A stretch of DNA of 64,000 nucleotides from Aphelocoma coerulescens (taxonomy: Eukaryota; Chordata; Aves; Passeriformes; Corvidae). The translations under genes were made by a program, and so were the position numbers. Location of the stretch: the NCBI RefSeq assembly GCF_041296385.1, contig NC_091014.1, positions 18,947,578 to 19,011,577 of the forward strand, in the 5' to 3' direction. The first letter of the stretch is position 1; each line of letters opens with the position of its first letter. Shown here one piece after another: positions 51,126 through 63,750 of this stretch. The notes below the pieces were generated by a model that was given only the letters and a program-made list of their open reading frames with translations, was not told where the DNA came from and did no database searches.

Positions 51126-51212
51126 CTCCTTCCCAAGGAGCAAGCCCCAAACAAAGATGATGCTAGCAGAGGCAAAGGATGAGGGAGGGGTCTCTGTGTA
51201 GGTTCTAGCTGG

Positions 51213-51218
51213 TTTATT
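51213..51218 (-). terminator. LTR poly(A) signal AATAAA
   Basis: Minus-strand AATAAA in the context CAGCAATAAACCAGC, about 60 bases after the LTR TATA box. Confidence 0.7.
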
Positions 51219-51270
51219 GCTGCTGGAGGGTGCAGGGACAAAAGACAAGGAAGTGAGAGAGAACAAAGTA

Positions 51271-51278
51271 TTTTATAT
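51271..51278 (-). promoter_or_regulatory. LTR TATA box
   Basis: Minus-strand ATATAAAA in the context CCCCATATAAAATAC, between the CCAAT-bearing U3 and the poly(A) signal. Confidence 0.7.
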
Positions 51279-51652
51279 GGGGGTGGAACAAAGGGAAACA
51301 ACCAATGGGGATTGACTGAGGAGGAGGAGATAACAGGGGAATAACCAATAGGGATAACTTAAGGGAGGGGAATTACATGAGTAGACCAATGGAGCATCGA
51401 AGAAGGGAGAACTTTCCAGAACTAATACATAGGCAATTAAGGGAAATACATAAACATGGACTTGTACATAAAACTGGGTGGAGAACTCCTGAACCAATAA
51501 ACTTAAGGCATGTAAACTAAGAACCACTAGGAACATGGGAATTTGCCATAACCACGGGGTGAGGATTAGACCTTGGTGTCCTGGAGGCCTGGCCACCAGT
51601 CCTGTGAATGCTCTGCTGCAGTGGCCACTGCCACATGCACCGCAACACTAAA

Positions 51653-54229
51653 TTGCTCTTTTGAGTTTATTTTTTTTTTGAAGGGGTGTGAGGCATGGCT
51701 ATAATATACCACACATTTTGTGTTGAAGTTAAAAAATAGTATTCCAGTTATAAAGAATTTATATATGTTAATGAAGAATGTGTTTCTCCTTTGAAGTTAA
51801 AAAAAAAAAACAACCAACCAAAATCCTCATCTCTTGAAAGGCTGGAGTGCAGTTTGAATGTCTTTGAGAAAAATATGCCCTAGTTAAATGCACATAATTG
51901 GGCCTGGAGTGCACAGTGGATCACATTAGATGATCAAGTGTCCTTTTTTGGCATAAATGTCTATGAAATTACAAATTAATAATATTCTTATAATATACCA
52001 GGCAAACCCACAGAATACATAAAGATTAAGTCATCAATATAATGCTAACATAATTCTAAAAGGAAAGAAGGTTACTCACAGTCTAGTCTACTATTACTGA
52101 AAACATCTGTTTAATTATACATCAACTGCATTACTGAAAGATCAACAAGTATGATTTGTTTGGAGAAAAATACAAGGAAAATCTTATAATTCATGGACTT
52201 TTTCTCCTCAAGACACTTCCAGGTCAGACTTTTCTTTTAAAATATGATCTGAAGGGATTTCTTCGGTCTAATCAATGTCTAGTCATTCACCCAGAAGTTC
52301 TTCCTGCAGAGCAGGAAGGGTGATACTACAACTTCTATGTTTGGGATGCAAATTTGTAAGATTCCTTGGTCCATACCATCCTAGACCTACCTACTCTGAT
52401 GGGATGGCTCTTGTGGGGATGGAGCAGACAATCACTTCACAGATTTTTCAATATATTTAAAATTCTAGTTCTCACTAGATTTGCAAAAGTGAGCAAAAAT
52501 CTCTGAGGAATATCACCAAGTTATCTCTTTGGTAAGACAAGTAAAATAGCTATGAAAAGTCTTGTAGAAAATCAAGAAGCCTTATTACAAATGTCTTAGC
52601 AACAGAGAGAAAGGTGAAGTAGCAGAAGAAGAATGGGAAAAGTAGTGAGGAAACTTGGAGAAAATTAAGTTCCCTGTATATGATAATGAAAAGATGAAAG
52701 GCTTGAAAAGAGAGGAAAGAAATGTAAAAGAAAGATGAGGTAGAAAGCATAAGCATACGGAGAAATGATGCCTGACTTTGGCACGGCAACATTTATTGCA
52801 CAGCTTTGTCATGTTATAGTTTAGTTGTATTTTGCAATGATGTGCAACAATGAGCTGGTATTCTGTGTGCCTGAGAATAGGACAGTATTTCAACTGTGTG
52901 TTTATTTTCCAGTAATTATTTACAATAAATGTAATCTATAGTTAGTAAACTGATCTTGTAATAAACTGATGATTTATTGCCAAACAATCCATCAGCTAAG
53001 AAGCAGACTCCTGAAGATTTCATAGACTTTCACTGCCACTCATGTTTCAGAGTCTTTTCTTTTTCTCCCATCCCTTGCCCTCATTCCCCTATCCCCACTT
53101 CCAGTCCTTTTTTCAGGGGAATAAATTTTGCTGTTGAAGTGTATGTGCAAAAACTATTTATGGCACAAGAGATCAAGGCCATCTGTTCATTTTCAGTAGG
53201 GACATGGTACAAGCATTTTGATTTAGTTCCACCACTGGACTCTAAAAATCAAAGACCAGAATATTCTCTTGATGCATGCAGTCATTTCTTGTAAACATGT
53301 TTCTAAGTGTTCCAATCATTACTGTCTGGTTTTCCTTGGTGGGATATTCTAGACCCTAGGGTATAATCTACTCTTCATCCCATTTGAATTTGGAATTCAG
53401 TTTTCACATATGTTGAGGGGTTTCTTTTTCCCTGAGGCAGAGAATTTAAGTTCTCCTTGAATCAGATTATATTGATCATTGAACCCCCAAATGTGTTTTA
53501 TTCTACACTCACTACCCCAATATGGGGGACATTATTAATTGCTTCACAGCTGTTTGCAGTTCTTTCAGAGTCAATATGAATTCTAATCAGAAGGAGTAAA
53601 AATTATGATTTCTGATGAGCATTAGAAATTCTGGGCTTGGTATAGAACAGGACATATCACTGATAAGCAGGTACGTGAGAAAAACAGAGCATGTAAATAC
53701 AGTATAATAAATCATAAGTGTGTGAATTACCACTTAAAGTAAACGTTGAAGTAATGGAGAGTACAAAGTATTATGATTTTGTGTCCCGTTTCCAGTTGGG
53801 CTTAAACCACTACATTGAGGAAATGCAAACAAAAAAGAAAACACAATGTAAAATGAGATGCTGAAAGCCTAAAAAACTTACAAAGAATTACAGGACAGTG
53901 GCATGGTCTAACAACTCATGAATTTTTTTTCAGTTTTATTTTTAAAGAGACACCAGCTGTCTCTGAAAAAAGCTAGCCAAAATCCATGAGTTTAACAAAC
54001 TGTATTTCTAAGTAATATTTTCATAATATTTTATTTTCAGAGTGTTCAAAATACAGTTTTGGTAACCTTTTTAAGGACTCTTAATCAGTCCTAAATATTG
54101 TCAGCTTACAGACTTGTGTCATATGAGCAACAGGATTTTTTACAGTTACAGTAAATTTTCATCCTTTTTTGTAAAGTGTAATTCAGTTGTTGCTACAAGA
54201 CTAGTTTCACACAGTGATCATGAATCGTT
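51653..54229. other. AT-rich unique sequence, no gene seen
   Basis: Open frames up to about 105 codons (52977-53294, plus) with no recognised domain. No transposon signature was seen. Confidence 0.55.
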
Positions 54230-54350
54230 TAGATGGGCTAGGAGATTTTCTCATCAAAGATCCATGCTCTAGGGGACCTTGTTTGATCAGGGAGGTTGGA
54301 CTATAAGACCTCCAGTAGTCCCTTCCAACATCAGTCATTCTGTGATTCTC
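54230..54350 (+). mobile_element. CR1 LINE, very short 3' end
   Basis: About 120 bp. It includes TTGATCAGGGAGGTTGGACTA near 54282, AAGACCTCCAGTAGTCCCTTCC near 54306, and the terminal CATTCTGTGATTCT at 54337-54350. This is the last part of the CR1 3' untranslated region and its terminal short repeat. Confidence 0.92.
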
Positions 54351-55150
54351 CTAAACTAGACAGTATATGCTTCTATATTTTGAACAACACATTAGTATTT
54401 CCCCTTGTTCCTACTGTTCCCAGTTCCTCGCTGCATGTACAAGAAGAAATTTAAGAATGTCGAAAGGACTTTAAATCTGTGCAAGGGAAGGGAATTGCTG
54501 ATCCTGGATAGAACAATAGGTCTGAATGTACTGCTGTTGTGGAAGAAGGGGACTGCTGATCTGAATGCTCAGGAAAATGCTGATCTGATGCACCATAGCA
54601 TGTGGCCCCCATAGCAGGGGAAAAATGATGACTGAAGTCAAGATAAGCCTTGGCGTGGTATTTGCTAATACAAATATACTTGGTATTGCACAGATACAGA
54701 CTAATTGAAATGTTAATTGCTGATTAGTTTTGAGGACCTGACTCCCCAGAGGATCATTCTCAGGAAGAAGACATGATGACCAAGGACACAGCAATCAGTT
54801 ATTTCCAGACTGAGAAGCAAACTCAGCAAAGTAAAAAATCAGACTGCAAAAATGGAGAAATAAAGAACAGAATAACAGGACCAATCTTTTGATGGGACAA
54901 AAGGTAGCTTAAAAGACTGATCTGAAACTTTTGATGTCAAGAGGATCAGCACTGCAGGTGTCAGTGGCTGATAATCAACTGCTGTGGAGGACATTGTCCA
55001 AGTCACCTTCACACTTCAGCAGGTGCTGCTGGTTCCTATGGATCATGGATATGAACTCCAAAGTCCCAGATAGGAGACTTGTTAGTTTAAGCTTATAGGG
55101 AGAACTCGGGGATTAGGAACTGAGGGTGCATGTCATGTCCATAACACTAT
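54351..55150. other. Unclassified segment with repeated GCTGATC words
   Basis: GCTGATC or a close form occurs several times (near 54498, 54555, 54580 and 54719), and the sequence is moderately richer in GC than its flanks. Open frames of about 70-107 codons run on both strands with no recognised family. Possibly a diverged ERV remnant. No LTR ends, primer-binding site or target-site duplication was identified. Confidence 0.3.
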
Positions 55151-58100
55151 TCTGCTGATATTTTGATGATAACATGATGTTGCAGTTTTAGCATTTATAT
55201 AATACTATTGACATAATTTAATTACTTCTTTTTAAGGTTGCTATGATTATATTTTCTACTGTGAGACATGTAAATATCTTCATTCTATGATTGCCAGCTA
55301 TTATGTGTTGTTTTGTCCCAGTGTTGAATGTTTTTTTAAATAGTAATTGTACTTATTGTTGCTATGATTGTGCTGGAATTTACGTAAGGTTCCAATCAAC
55401 AAAAGCTATTAAATATAATAAATACTTCCTCACATCATTAATCTCTTTCCCTTCTGCATAAAACCTCTGCATGCTGCTGAAGGCTGTCCTGCTAACAGCT
55501 TGCCCATTAAATTCCACTTCCTCTCCACACAGTTTTTCATTGAGACTGCCTTGCTTGTTGCCTTCTGACCTTCACTTTTGTCTTTCCATTAGTGCTCAAA
55601 TGCTTTCTAATAAAAGCTTTATTTCTGGGCTCTACATATAATCTTTCTTCTTCTTTTACAACATATTAATCTTTTTATTTTGCAGAGACCACCTCAGTTC
55701 TGCAACAGTGCTACCATTTATTACTAGATTATATCCATGTATATTTGCCTGGCCTTTCCACACATCTCTAATGTCCTTTCACTTCTAATCACTGATTCCT
55801 GAACAGGTCTCCTGAAATTAGATACCAGAATCCTGGGGGTTTTTTAATAAGTCTCAATTTACACCATATTATGTGTTTTCCTTGAAACCGAACCTCCTAT
55901 GCCCTTTCTAATCTCTGTCTAGTCATCTAGCTGTAAAGATGTCTTTTACCATGATTGAATTCGAATAGGATAGTTTGCACTCTCATCTCCTCTCTCCAGT
56001 TTATCTTGCAGCCTGGACACAAATACAGACTTGTTGACTGGTTGTCTAAGAGGAACAAACTTTTTGCTCTTGCCTACAATTCTGAGACACACAGATCCCA
56101 TGATGCATGAATATCTGCTAAGACCTGGCCAGAACACGCTCAGCTGAGATGGAGTGCTTAGGGAATGGAACTGTGAAATTCTGCTTTCCAATTAAATATG
56201 CATTTCAAACTTCTTAAAGGATGTGTCATTTGGCTAAATCGTGAGGTTTTTTACAAAACTGGAAAAAATCCATGTTTCCTGACAAATTTCTTCTCTACAA
56301 TTGAAAGCATAGGGCAAAAGATCTTTTAAGAAGTTTCTAAACATCTTTAACATGGATAAAAAACTCAGATATACTCCTTCAGCCTGTTTCAGAGAAATGT
56401 CCAGCACATGTGTGTTTGATTTCTTTACTTTTCTTATTTTTTAACCAGGCATATACGTTTAGAAACTGAGTGTTCAGATGATTATAGTTTAGCTAATTTT
56501 GGCTAAGTCATAAGACAGATAGAAAAAAGGTGTTATCCTTGCAAACGTAAGGAAACCTTATAGTAAATAATGCTATCACCCCTAATTGCTGTAATTAGCA
56601 CCATATTTAATTACTTTAACTGTTGTTAAAATAGTCATGTAAATAAAGTCACATTTAAATAAGGTGCACAACATCTTTCTTGCCTCTTGCAACATTTAAT
56701 GTAGTAGTGTACTGGTCTTAATTTGATCTGAATTTCTAAAGGATGTGGCAACATTTCCATATAATATAGGTTGGCTATAAAACCTAGAGCAGACAGGATT
56801 TTTAATCAGTATGAGTTTCTCTGCTGAGACTCTTCAATTCTTTGTTTCACATCAGAATGATTTGTCTGCACATTGCAAACACAATGATTTGCTCTCCCAG
56901 CAAGCAGTAGTATCATGTTTTACCAAGATGACAACATGTTTGAGAGACAGAAATTACTTTAGAAATTGGTATCAGTGCCCTGGTAACTAATGTTCGTTAA
57001 GAGATCCCAAGACATTTTTATAAGGATAAGGATAAAGATAAATGCATTTTCTTGGTGAAAATCTAGTCTGGGTAAGTTGATTCTGTGTGAAACACCTCTA
57101 TATTTCTCTCTGGAGAGGTGATCAATCACTTCCCTTCTTAGCAGTCTTTTTTCCTGGGAAGTGGTTGTTTGTTGTTTCGTTGGGTTTTTCAGAAGTTTTG
57201 TTATAGAGGATAACTACTATGCTACACCCCAGTTCCACTTAACACAACAAAAAGATCTATTGAAAGAATAAAAAATTAATACCAAAGAATGTAAATGGAA
57301 GTTGCTTGCAGGAAAACTAAAGGAATACAGATAAACTTATGAGATGTATACCTACAGAAAGACAAGAAGATTTACTAGAACAAGAACAACAGTTAATTTG
57401 TGAGATGATATTTTAAGGTAGCTTCTTGGTATTCCTTAGCCAGTTTCCAAAAGTCTTTTGCAGCCATGATTTAACTGATGATGGCTAATGCTAGGGACAA
57501 TTATTGACTCTTCACTCTTCCATGAAAGAAATTCGGGCATAAGTATTTTTCATTTTATTTTTAGGAAAAACACTTTGAGAACAAAAAAAAAAAAACCACA
57601 ATGGCCTTCTATGAAATAATTATATCTCTAAAACCAAGATGTGCACATCGATGCTAGCATTAATATTTGTCCATTATTTTGTTATAGGAGTCTAAATTAT
57701 CAAAGAACTTCTAGAACTTAAATAGGGGACTGGAGGGAAGGGGAATCATCAGGATCTATTTATATCTATATATATGTATTTGCATGAGTACAAAAATCAA
57801 GGAAATATGACAACAGATACACAAATAGTTTTCATATGCAAGAAAAACCCAATTAATACACATTTATACATCAGAAATTATCACAGACTCATTTAGACGT
57901 GACCCATTTTGGAAGTCTCATACTCTGACAAAGTATCAAATAAATTTAACTGAAATAGCATACATTTGACAGAACTGACTTTGCTATCTCTTTTATAACT
58001 TTCAAATTTTTTTTTTATGCAAAGATGTCTTAAAAGAGCTTGTATTTTAAAATAATTCATATGCCTTTTGGGTCATGATGATTGCTATGGTTATTACCTG

Positions 58101-59059
58101 AATTATTGGTTGATACTTTTATGTGTCTGTTGTATGCATACTCACTAATGGAAATCAGTATTTCATCTCTTGAAAGCTATCAAGAATGTAAACTTTAATG
58201 TTGTTTCCAAGCAATTACCTGAGAATCCCATAGTAGATAACACCTATAAAATATAATCATAAAATACAATCATGACACTGAGAAGTAACCCCCTAAAAAT
58301 TAATAATTTCTAAGATTTATTGCTAAGCAGAAGCCCAGCTGGTTTAATGTGAAGGAAGTACATTGAAAATTTATCAGGTCCCAGCCAAGCATCTGAGTTG
58401 CAAATGTAAACAGAAGCAGGAGCTGAAAACTGTTAACAGCAGAATAGATGTACTTGAAAACAAAGAATGAACTTCACCAGAAGTGGAAATTTAATTTTAA
58501 AAAGTATCTTGATTTTGGTGAAGGGGAAGGAATAGTGAAGAATAATTTTGCTCAGAATTTAGATACTTTGCTTATTTCCTACATTTTCCTGCATATATTT
58601 TCCTGCTTTTTGAATTAGTACACTGTAGCTTCCAAATAATGTGCACATAAAATGAGTGAAGAGCTCCCATTAACTTTCTGACATACTGTTAATATTTTTA
58701 GTGACTTTAGAGGATTTCAAAACTGTTGCCCAAAAAATGATGAAAGAAATATTTTTCTGAGTTGCTGCATAGAAGGTGCTCTTCTCAGTTCTTCTCTCTG
58801 ACATTTGGTTCTGTCTCATCCATGACAGAAAAAAATATTTATGAGCAGGAGAGAATTTTACGTTTATACTTTGTTACCTACTGCATGTCTTTATTTGTTA
58901 ATTTTCTAGAGAAACTGTACTATTAACAGAAGAGGAGCACTGCCAAACACTTTTCTAGTTACAGACAATAATTATGTGGAATATCATGGAATGGTTGTCA
59001 ACTTCCATTTTACTTGTGTGACCAATCAATAAAAGAAGGCTCAGAGAATATAGGTGCAG
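55151..59059. other. AT-rich unique sequence, no gene seen
   Basis: About 3.9 kb with short frames only (below about 82 codons) and no recognised transposon. Confidence 0.55.
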
Positions 59060-59830
59060 TAAGTTAAGCTTTTTTGGCTACCACATGTCCACCAAGCCAC
59101 TCCATCACTCTTCCTCCTAAACATAACTGGAGGAGAAAATGTGAAGGAAATGCTTGTGGGTTGAGATGAAGATGGCGAGATCACTCTGCAATTTCCATGA
59201 TCAGCAAAGAAAACTCAAGTTGGAGAAAGAGCAATTAAAATTTTTCCAGCAAAAATAGAGTAGGATGGCAAGAAGAAGGGACAAAACTAAAAATACCTTC
59301 TCTGCCTCTTTCTTCCCAGGTTCAATTTCACATTGTTGATATTTCACACTGAACTCCTTTGTTCCTGATTCTTCTATCTTCTCCCTCTGAGTGGCATGTG
59401 GGATGGCCGAGAGGGATTGCAGTCAGTTTGTAACACTTTGCGCCTGCCACTCCATCCTCCTTACATTTCTCCCCCTGCTCCAGCATGGGGTCCCTCATGA
59501 GAGTTACAGCCTTTCATGAACTGGTCCTTCATATGGGCAGCAGTTCTTCAATAGCTGCTCCAGTGTGGGCCTTCTCCATGGAGTGCAGACCATCAGAAAT
59601 GCACTGCTACAGCAGAGATCCACCATGGGCTGCAGCTCCTGTCAGCATCTGCTTCTGCATTGAGTCTCCACACTTTGCAGCTTCCTTCAGTGTATCTCCA
59701 CCTGCTGTAACCTGGGGCCCTCCACGGGCTTCAGGATGGATCTCTGCTCTCCTGTGGAACTACAGGAGCACAGCTATTGCAAAGGAAGCACAGCATAAAG
59801 GGGACCAGAGAGGAGCCTTTACTTTAAGCA
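59060..59830 (-). mobile_element. ERVL-type LTR/ERV fragment, related to the copy at 25430
   Basis: The right-hand end on the minus strand repeats the layout seen at 25430-25830. A CATCTCAACCCACAAGC block (plus-strand 59152-59168) is followed by CTCCTCCAGTTATG, GAAGAGTGATGGAGTGGC and TTGGTGGACATG (plus-strand 59087-59135). The plus-strand block CTGCTCCAGCATGGGGTCCC at 59475 and the repeated 'gctccagtgtgggcc' and 'gggctgcagctcctgtcagc' type words to 59720 are typical of this songbird repeat family. The 117-codon plus-strand frame here is a chance frame. Ends are approximate. Confidence 0.7.
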
Positions 59831-62800
59831 ATTGTTAGTATCAGTTGATTGTGTCAAGCAGTTGTGTAAATGACCTTCCCTACAATAGCTAATACAAAGT
59901 ATTATCTTCCCCAGCCAGCCAGACCTGCATGGGGGCGTGAATACATGGCTCTCAAAAAAAAATTGGAAAAACAACAAAATTAAGTCTGAAGAGAACAAAG
60001 AGCTTGAGCTGGCTTTAACTCGCATATTCCTTTTGGAAGACTGAGAACACCCAGCATCATAATGGTGAGTTTACAGAGACCTGTAACAGGAATCACATCT
60101 GTATACAATCCAACTGTATATTGTAATTGTTAAATTGTGTTTGTCTTGTGATTTCATTATATTGCAGTATTGTTCTGCAAAGTCCCATGTAACATAAAAT
60201 ATTCACTAGAAAGTGAATTTTATATTAAACATTAAAACCTCCATGTTTGGAATATTTAAAAGAACCTGGACAGACAGAACCTGGATTCTGACAGTTAGCA
60301 ATATTTTATGAATATAAAAATGATAGTAAATCTGGGAAAAGAATCCCAGAGCTAAAACACTATCTCTAACAATGGTAACAGGAAATTAATAAAACACCAA
60401 AACTGCAATCTCAGTTACCCAATTACTGTATTTAGAATCAATGGAAGCTGGGAAAAGGGAGAAAAAAAAAGAGGAGTTATAACTGTATAACTACTCTGGA
60501 TTGTCCATTATAATAAAAGCATTACTGTTAAAGTTGGGATTTTAAATTGAGTTAAGCAGAGTGAATAATTCCATTTATGTCCAGATACAATTTGACCAGC
60601 CTACAGAGTGCTATTAGTATGGTGATTCATGTCTTCCGATCATTGGACTGCATTATGTACGTCTGCATGTGACACAGTTTTTCAGGAGATCAGTAAGATA
60701 AAAATATTTACTCTTTTGATATCTTTTAGTTTATTTCTTATAGTTAACAGTGGTACATTTTATGAAATATTCCAATTTATTTTTTAAATATGTTTCTCTG
60801 AAATTGTTTAGGTTACTATTAATACCATCTAACATTTTGCTTTCCAGTGTATTTTTGGTAACTCAGACTTGCAGGCTGGACTGCCTAACCACCCCTTATT
60901 TTAAAAAGAAAGATGGTGTTGCTTGGAACCCTTATTTTGAAAGAACACACAGTTAAGCATTCAGTGTTTAGCTTTGTTAAGATGTGTCATACCAGATCAA
61001 AAGCAAGTACCAAAAAATGAATAGTGAAGTCTCCACTCTGCCAAACAGCCAATATACGATGCCAGTCACCATCAAAACAACCTGTGATTCTTGGACACAT
61101 CGCTCCTAATCATAGAACAATTTGGTCTGGAGTCTTATGAGAATGAATGTGTCCTTCATACAGGTAAAATATCAAATCCATAGATACTTTATGGGCTGTA
61201 AACAGTTGATGAATTAACTCTCTTGCATTTGAATACCCTACAGAAAGGCTCCCTTGCTTCTCTTGGAGCTTTCACAGATAACCCCTTTGCTTTTTAGTAA
61301 TTCAAGGGAAAGTCTTTCTCTCATTGTACCACTGTGTAAGATACAGTGTGTTGAGAGGAAATCTAATTAGATTTGACATTTTAATTGAGGAATGATAAAT
61401 GCCCTTCACCAAGTTCTGTAGAAACTGTTCACAGGTGGCTGCTTACATGATAGATTTTGTTCATGGCAGCCTCAAGGTATGCTTTGAAATTCTTTTTGGC
61501 TACAACTAAGAGAATGTGATATATTTTTTTCTTCATTTTTCCACTTCTCACTCTATTGTGAATGTTAAATACCCTTTTGCATTATCTTCATTATTGATCA
61601 GACATTACTTTTAATACAAAAGCCATTTATTGGTATGTCTGTAAAGGTTTATAAAGTTCATATTTGAAAAAAAATTCAAAAAATCCATATAGTATGTAAG
61701 AATTAGTAAGAATATGGTAGAAGAAATAATGGGTGAAAAAACTAGTTTCAGTTGAAGGCAAATGTCCACTGTACAGTCCTACTACAACTGTCTTATAAAT
61801 ACCTCTGTGCTTCTTTTGCTAAAAAAAGGGAGGCAGAGCAGTTGCCTTCCTGATCAAAATGCCTCTGAGAGACTAGACCTATGTTTGTGAAACCTCTATG
61901 TAGTCTGCAAATAGTGACATTTCCACAGACCAGCAGATCAATTCTTGAGTGGCTTTGCTTTATATTCTACTACATGTAACAATTAGCATTTTCCAACTAG
62001 TAATTAGCATATTCTGGGTTGGCTGGAATTAGTAAGTATCCTAGCGTTGCCTCAGTCTTCCAGTTTTTTAAGTGTGTCTCTTATGCTGAAAATGACAGTT
62101 CAAAAGTTACTGGGTATCACTAATGAATTAGTGGGTTAAATTAATTAATTACCAGAATGCCTGTGCTATTAACCTAAGGAACAGTTAAGTATCTCTGTGT
62201 AGATCTAGTCATGGACAATTAGGGATATCTGTAGTTTCTGATTTAATCCATTTTACATTCAGTTCTCAATTAGAATCTCACATTATGAAATTCATCACAG
62301 TGTGAATAAGTAGATTCTATCTATTAAACATCAGAAGCACAAATACGTGGTTAAAGAATTCTATACTCAACAAAATATTTTCCAGTTCTGTTAAATAGAT
62401 AAATAGCCCAATACCTGACCAAAAAAAAATTATTTGCTTGAGACTGACAATGGCAATTATCCTGTTTATCAGAAAAGGTGTGAGACATATATTTGGAGGA
62501 TAAGAAGGATTTTGTATGAACAATCACATGCATACCAATAGCTTTCTGAAATGTAGAATATTTGGACACAGAAAAAAGTGACAGATAAAATGTTTGAGGT
62601 AAGTAATTTTGCTACAAATGACATCCTGCTTAAATTACATATAAATTATGACAATGATAAAACTAGCTGACAAAGCCAGAAATAGGAAAAATGCTCCTCA
62701 ACTGAAATTATCTTATCTTTAATAGCTGTATGAAATATGACTTAAAATTATAGTGGAAATGTTTAGTCATCACTTTTTGTATATACTTTCTTCTTTCATC

Positions 62801-63029
62801 CTTGCTAATGGAAATACAGTAGCAAAAGCCATGAAAGAATCCAAGCTAAAAACTTCTTCCGTAGCAGCCCAGAATAGTAAAGCAGTAAAAATTAAGTCCT
62901 TAGATTTAGATGCACAAATGTACTAATGAATTTAAAAATACAACATAAAGTACACGTGAACATCAAAGCCCAGGAGTGCAAGGGATGAAAACCTGTTATT
63001 AGTCAGTTGAAAGTCTGATTGCCACTGGC
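59831..63029. other. AT-rich unique sequence, no gene seen
   Basis: About 3.2 kb with no recognised repeat and open frames below about 72 codons. Confidence 0.55.
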
Positions 63030-63063
63030 CTTCACCAGTAAAGCTTCTTCACCAGTAAAGCTT
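63030..63063. repeat. 17-bp exact tandem duplication
   Basis: CTTCACCAGTAAAGCTT at 63030-63046 and 63047-63063 without mismatch. It is a recent slippage-type duplication. Confidence 0.9.
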
Positions 63064-63364
63064 CTTCTGGATCACACTGTGTATGTTTTTAGGCTTTAAG
63101 TCCTGCGAGATATTGCTGCCTGCAATCATCTTATTGTTATGTGGAAATTCCAACTCACCTGTCTGTTTTGGCAATAAACCTCCTGAGTCTTTGCCCCTGG
63201 TAACACTGAGCAATCTGGCTTGAGTGTGGTGTGTGTCTGTGCCTAAAGAGCCATGTGGGTGAAAGGAATAAGCTTGCTGGAGTGCTGTACTGCACCCACC
63301 GGAACAATCCTTTGCTAGGGACGTTTCAGGGAAATGCAGCAACCCTTCACGAACTGCACACCTT
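63064..63364. other. Unclassified segment next to CR1
   Basis: About 300 bases of moderate GC with an open minus-strand frame of 97 codons (63049-63342) that I do not recognise. It lies where the CR1 3' untranslated region would be expected for the neighbouring minus-strand copy, but the CR1 3' blocks are not evident. Confidence 0.4.
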
Positions 63365-63750
63365 GCATTACAGAATCACCTTCCTCAACCTTCTGTCCAT
63401 GCTGCTTTTGATGCAGCCCAGGATACGATTACCCTTTAGGGCTGCAAGCCCGCATTGCTGGCTTATGTCCAACTTTTCATTCAACAGTATACCAAAGTCC
63501 TTTTTCATAGGACTGCTCTCCATCCATTCTTTCACCATTTTATATTGATATTTGGTACCGCCCCAACCCAGACACAGGGCCTTGAACTTGGCCTTTTTAA
63601 CTTTATGACATTTGCACAGCCTGCTGCTCAAGCCTGTCAAGGTCCTTCTGGATGTCATCTCTTTCCTTAAGAGAATAAACTAAAACACTCAGCTGGGTGT
63701 TATTGTATAACTTTCTGAGGATGCCCTCAATTCCACTGTATCAAAAATTT
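63365..63750 (-). mobile_element. CR1 LINE ORF2 C-terminal fragment
   Basis: On the minus strand the frame at 63658-63368 includes FKALCLGWGGTKYQYKMV, KEWMESSPMKKDFGILLNEK, LDISQQCGLAALKGNRILGC and IKSSMDRRLRKVIL. This is the C-terminal part of CR1 ORF2 and matches the NGILGCIRKSVAIRSREVIL block of the copy at 43445. Upstream (63750-63660) the DNA follows the region around the FADD box in diverged form. It stops abruptly after VIL, where other copies continue with PLYSALxRPHLE, so the 3' part was lost or replaced. Confidence 0.9.

Larger units (their letters stand above)
50976..51647 (-). mobile_element. Endogenous retrovirus solo LTR
   Basis: On the minus strand it starts TGTTGCGGTG at 51647 and ends CAGTGTCA at 50976. 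A TATA box (ATATAAAA) lies at 51278-51271 and an AATAAA poly(A) signal at 51218-51213, about 60 bases on. U3 holds several inverted CCAAT boxes (plus-strand ACCAATGG, ACCAATAG, ACCAATAA near 51302-51500). U5 holds diverged tandem copies of a block with GTCAGCTGCA...CAGGGAAAGC (51029-51125). ACTAAA occurs at 50969-50974 and 51647-51652, a candidate duplication that overlaps the LTR end by a base. No internal genes adjoin, so it reads as a solo LTR. Confidence 0.82.

Noticed and set aside
59485..59838. 117-codon plus-strand frame
   Set aside because: It is antisense to an ERVL-type repeat and made of the repeat's 'gctccagcatggg' type words.
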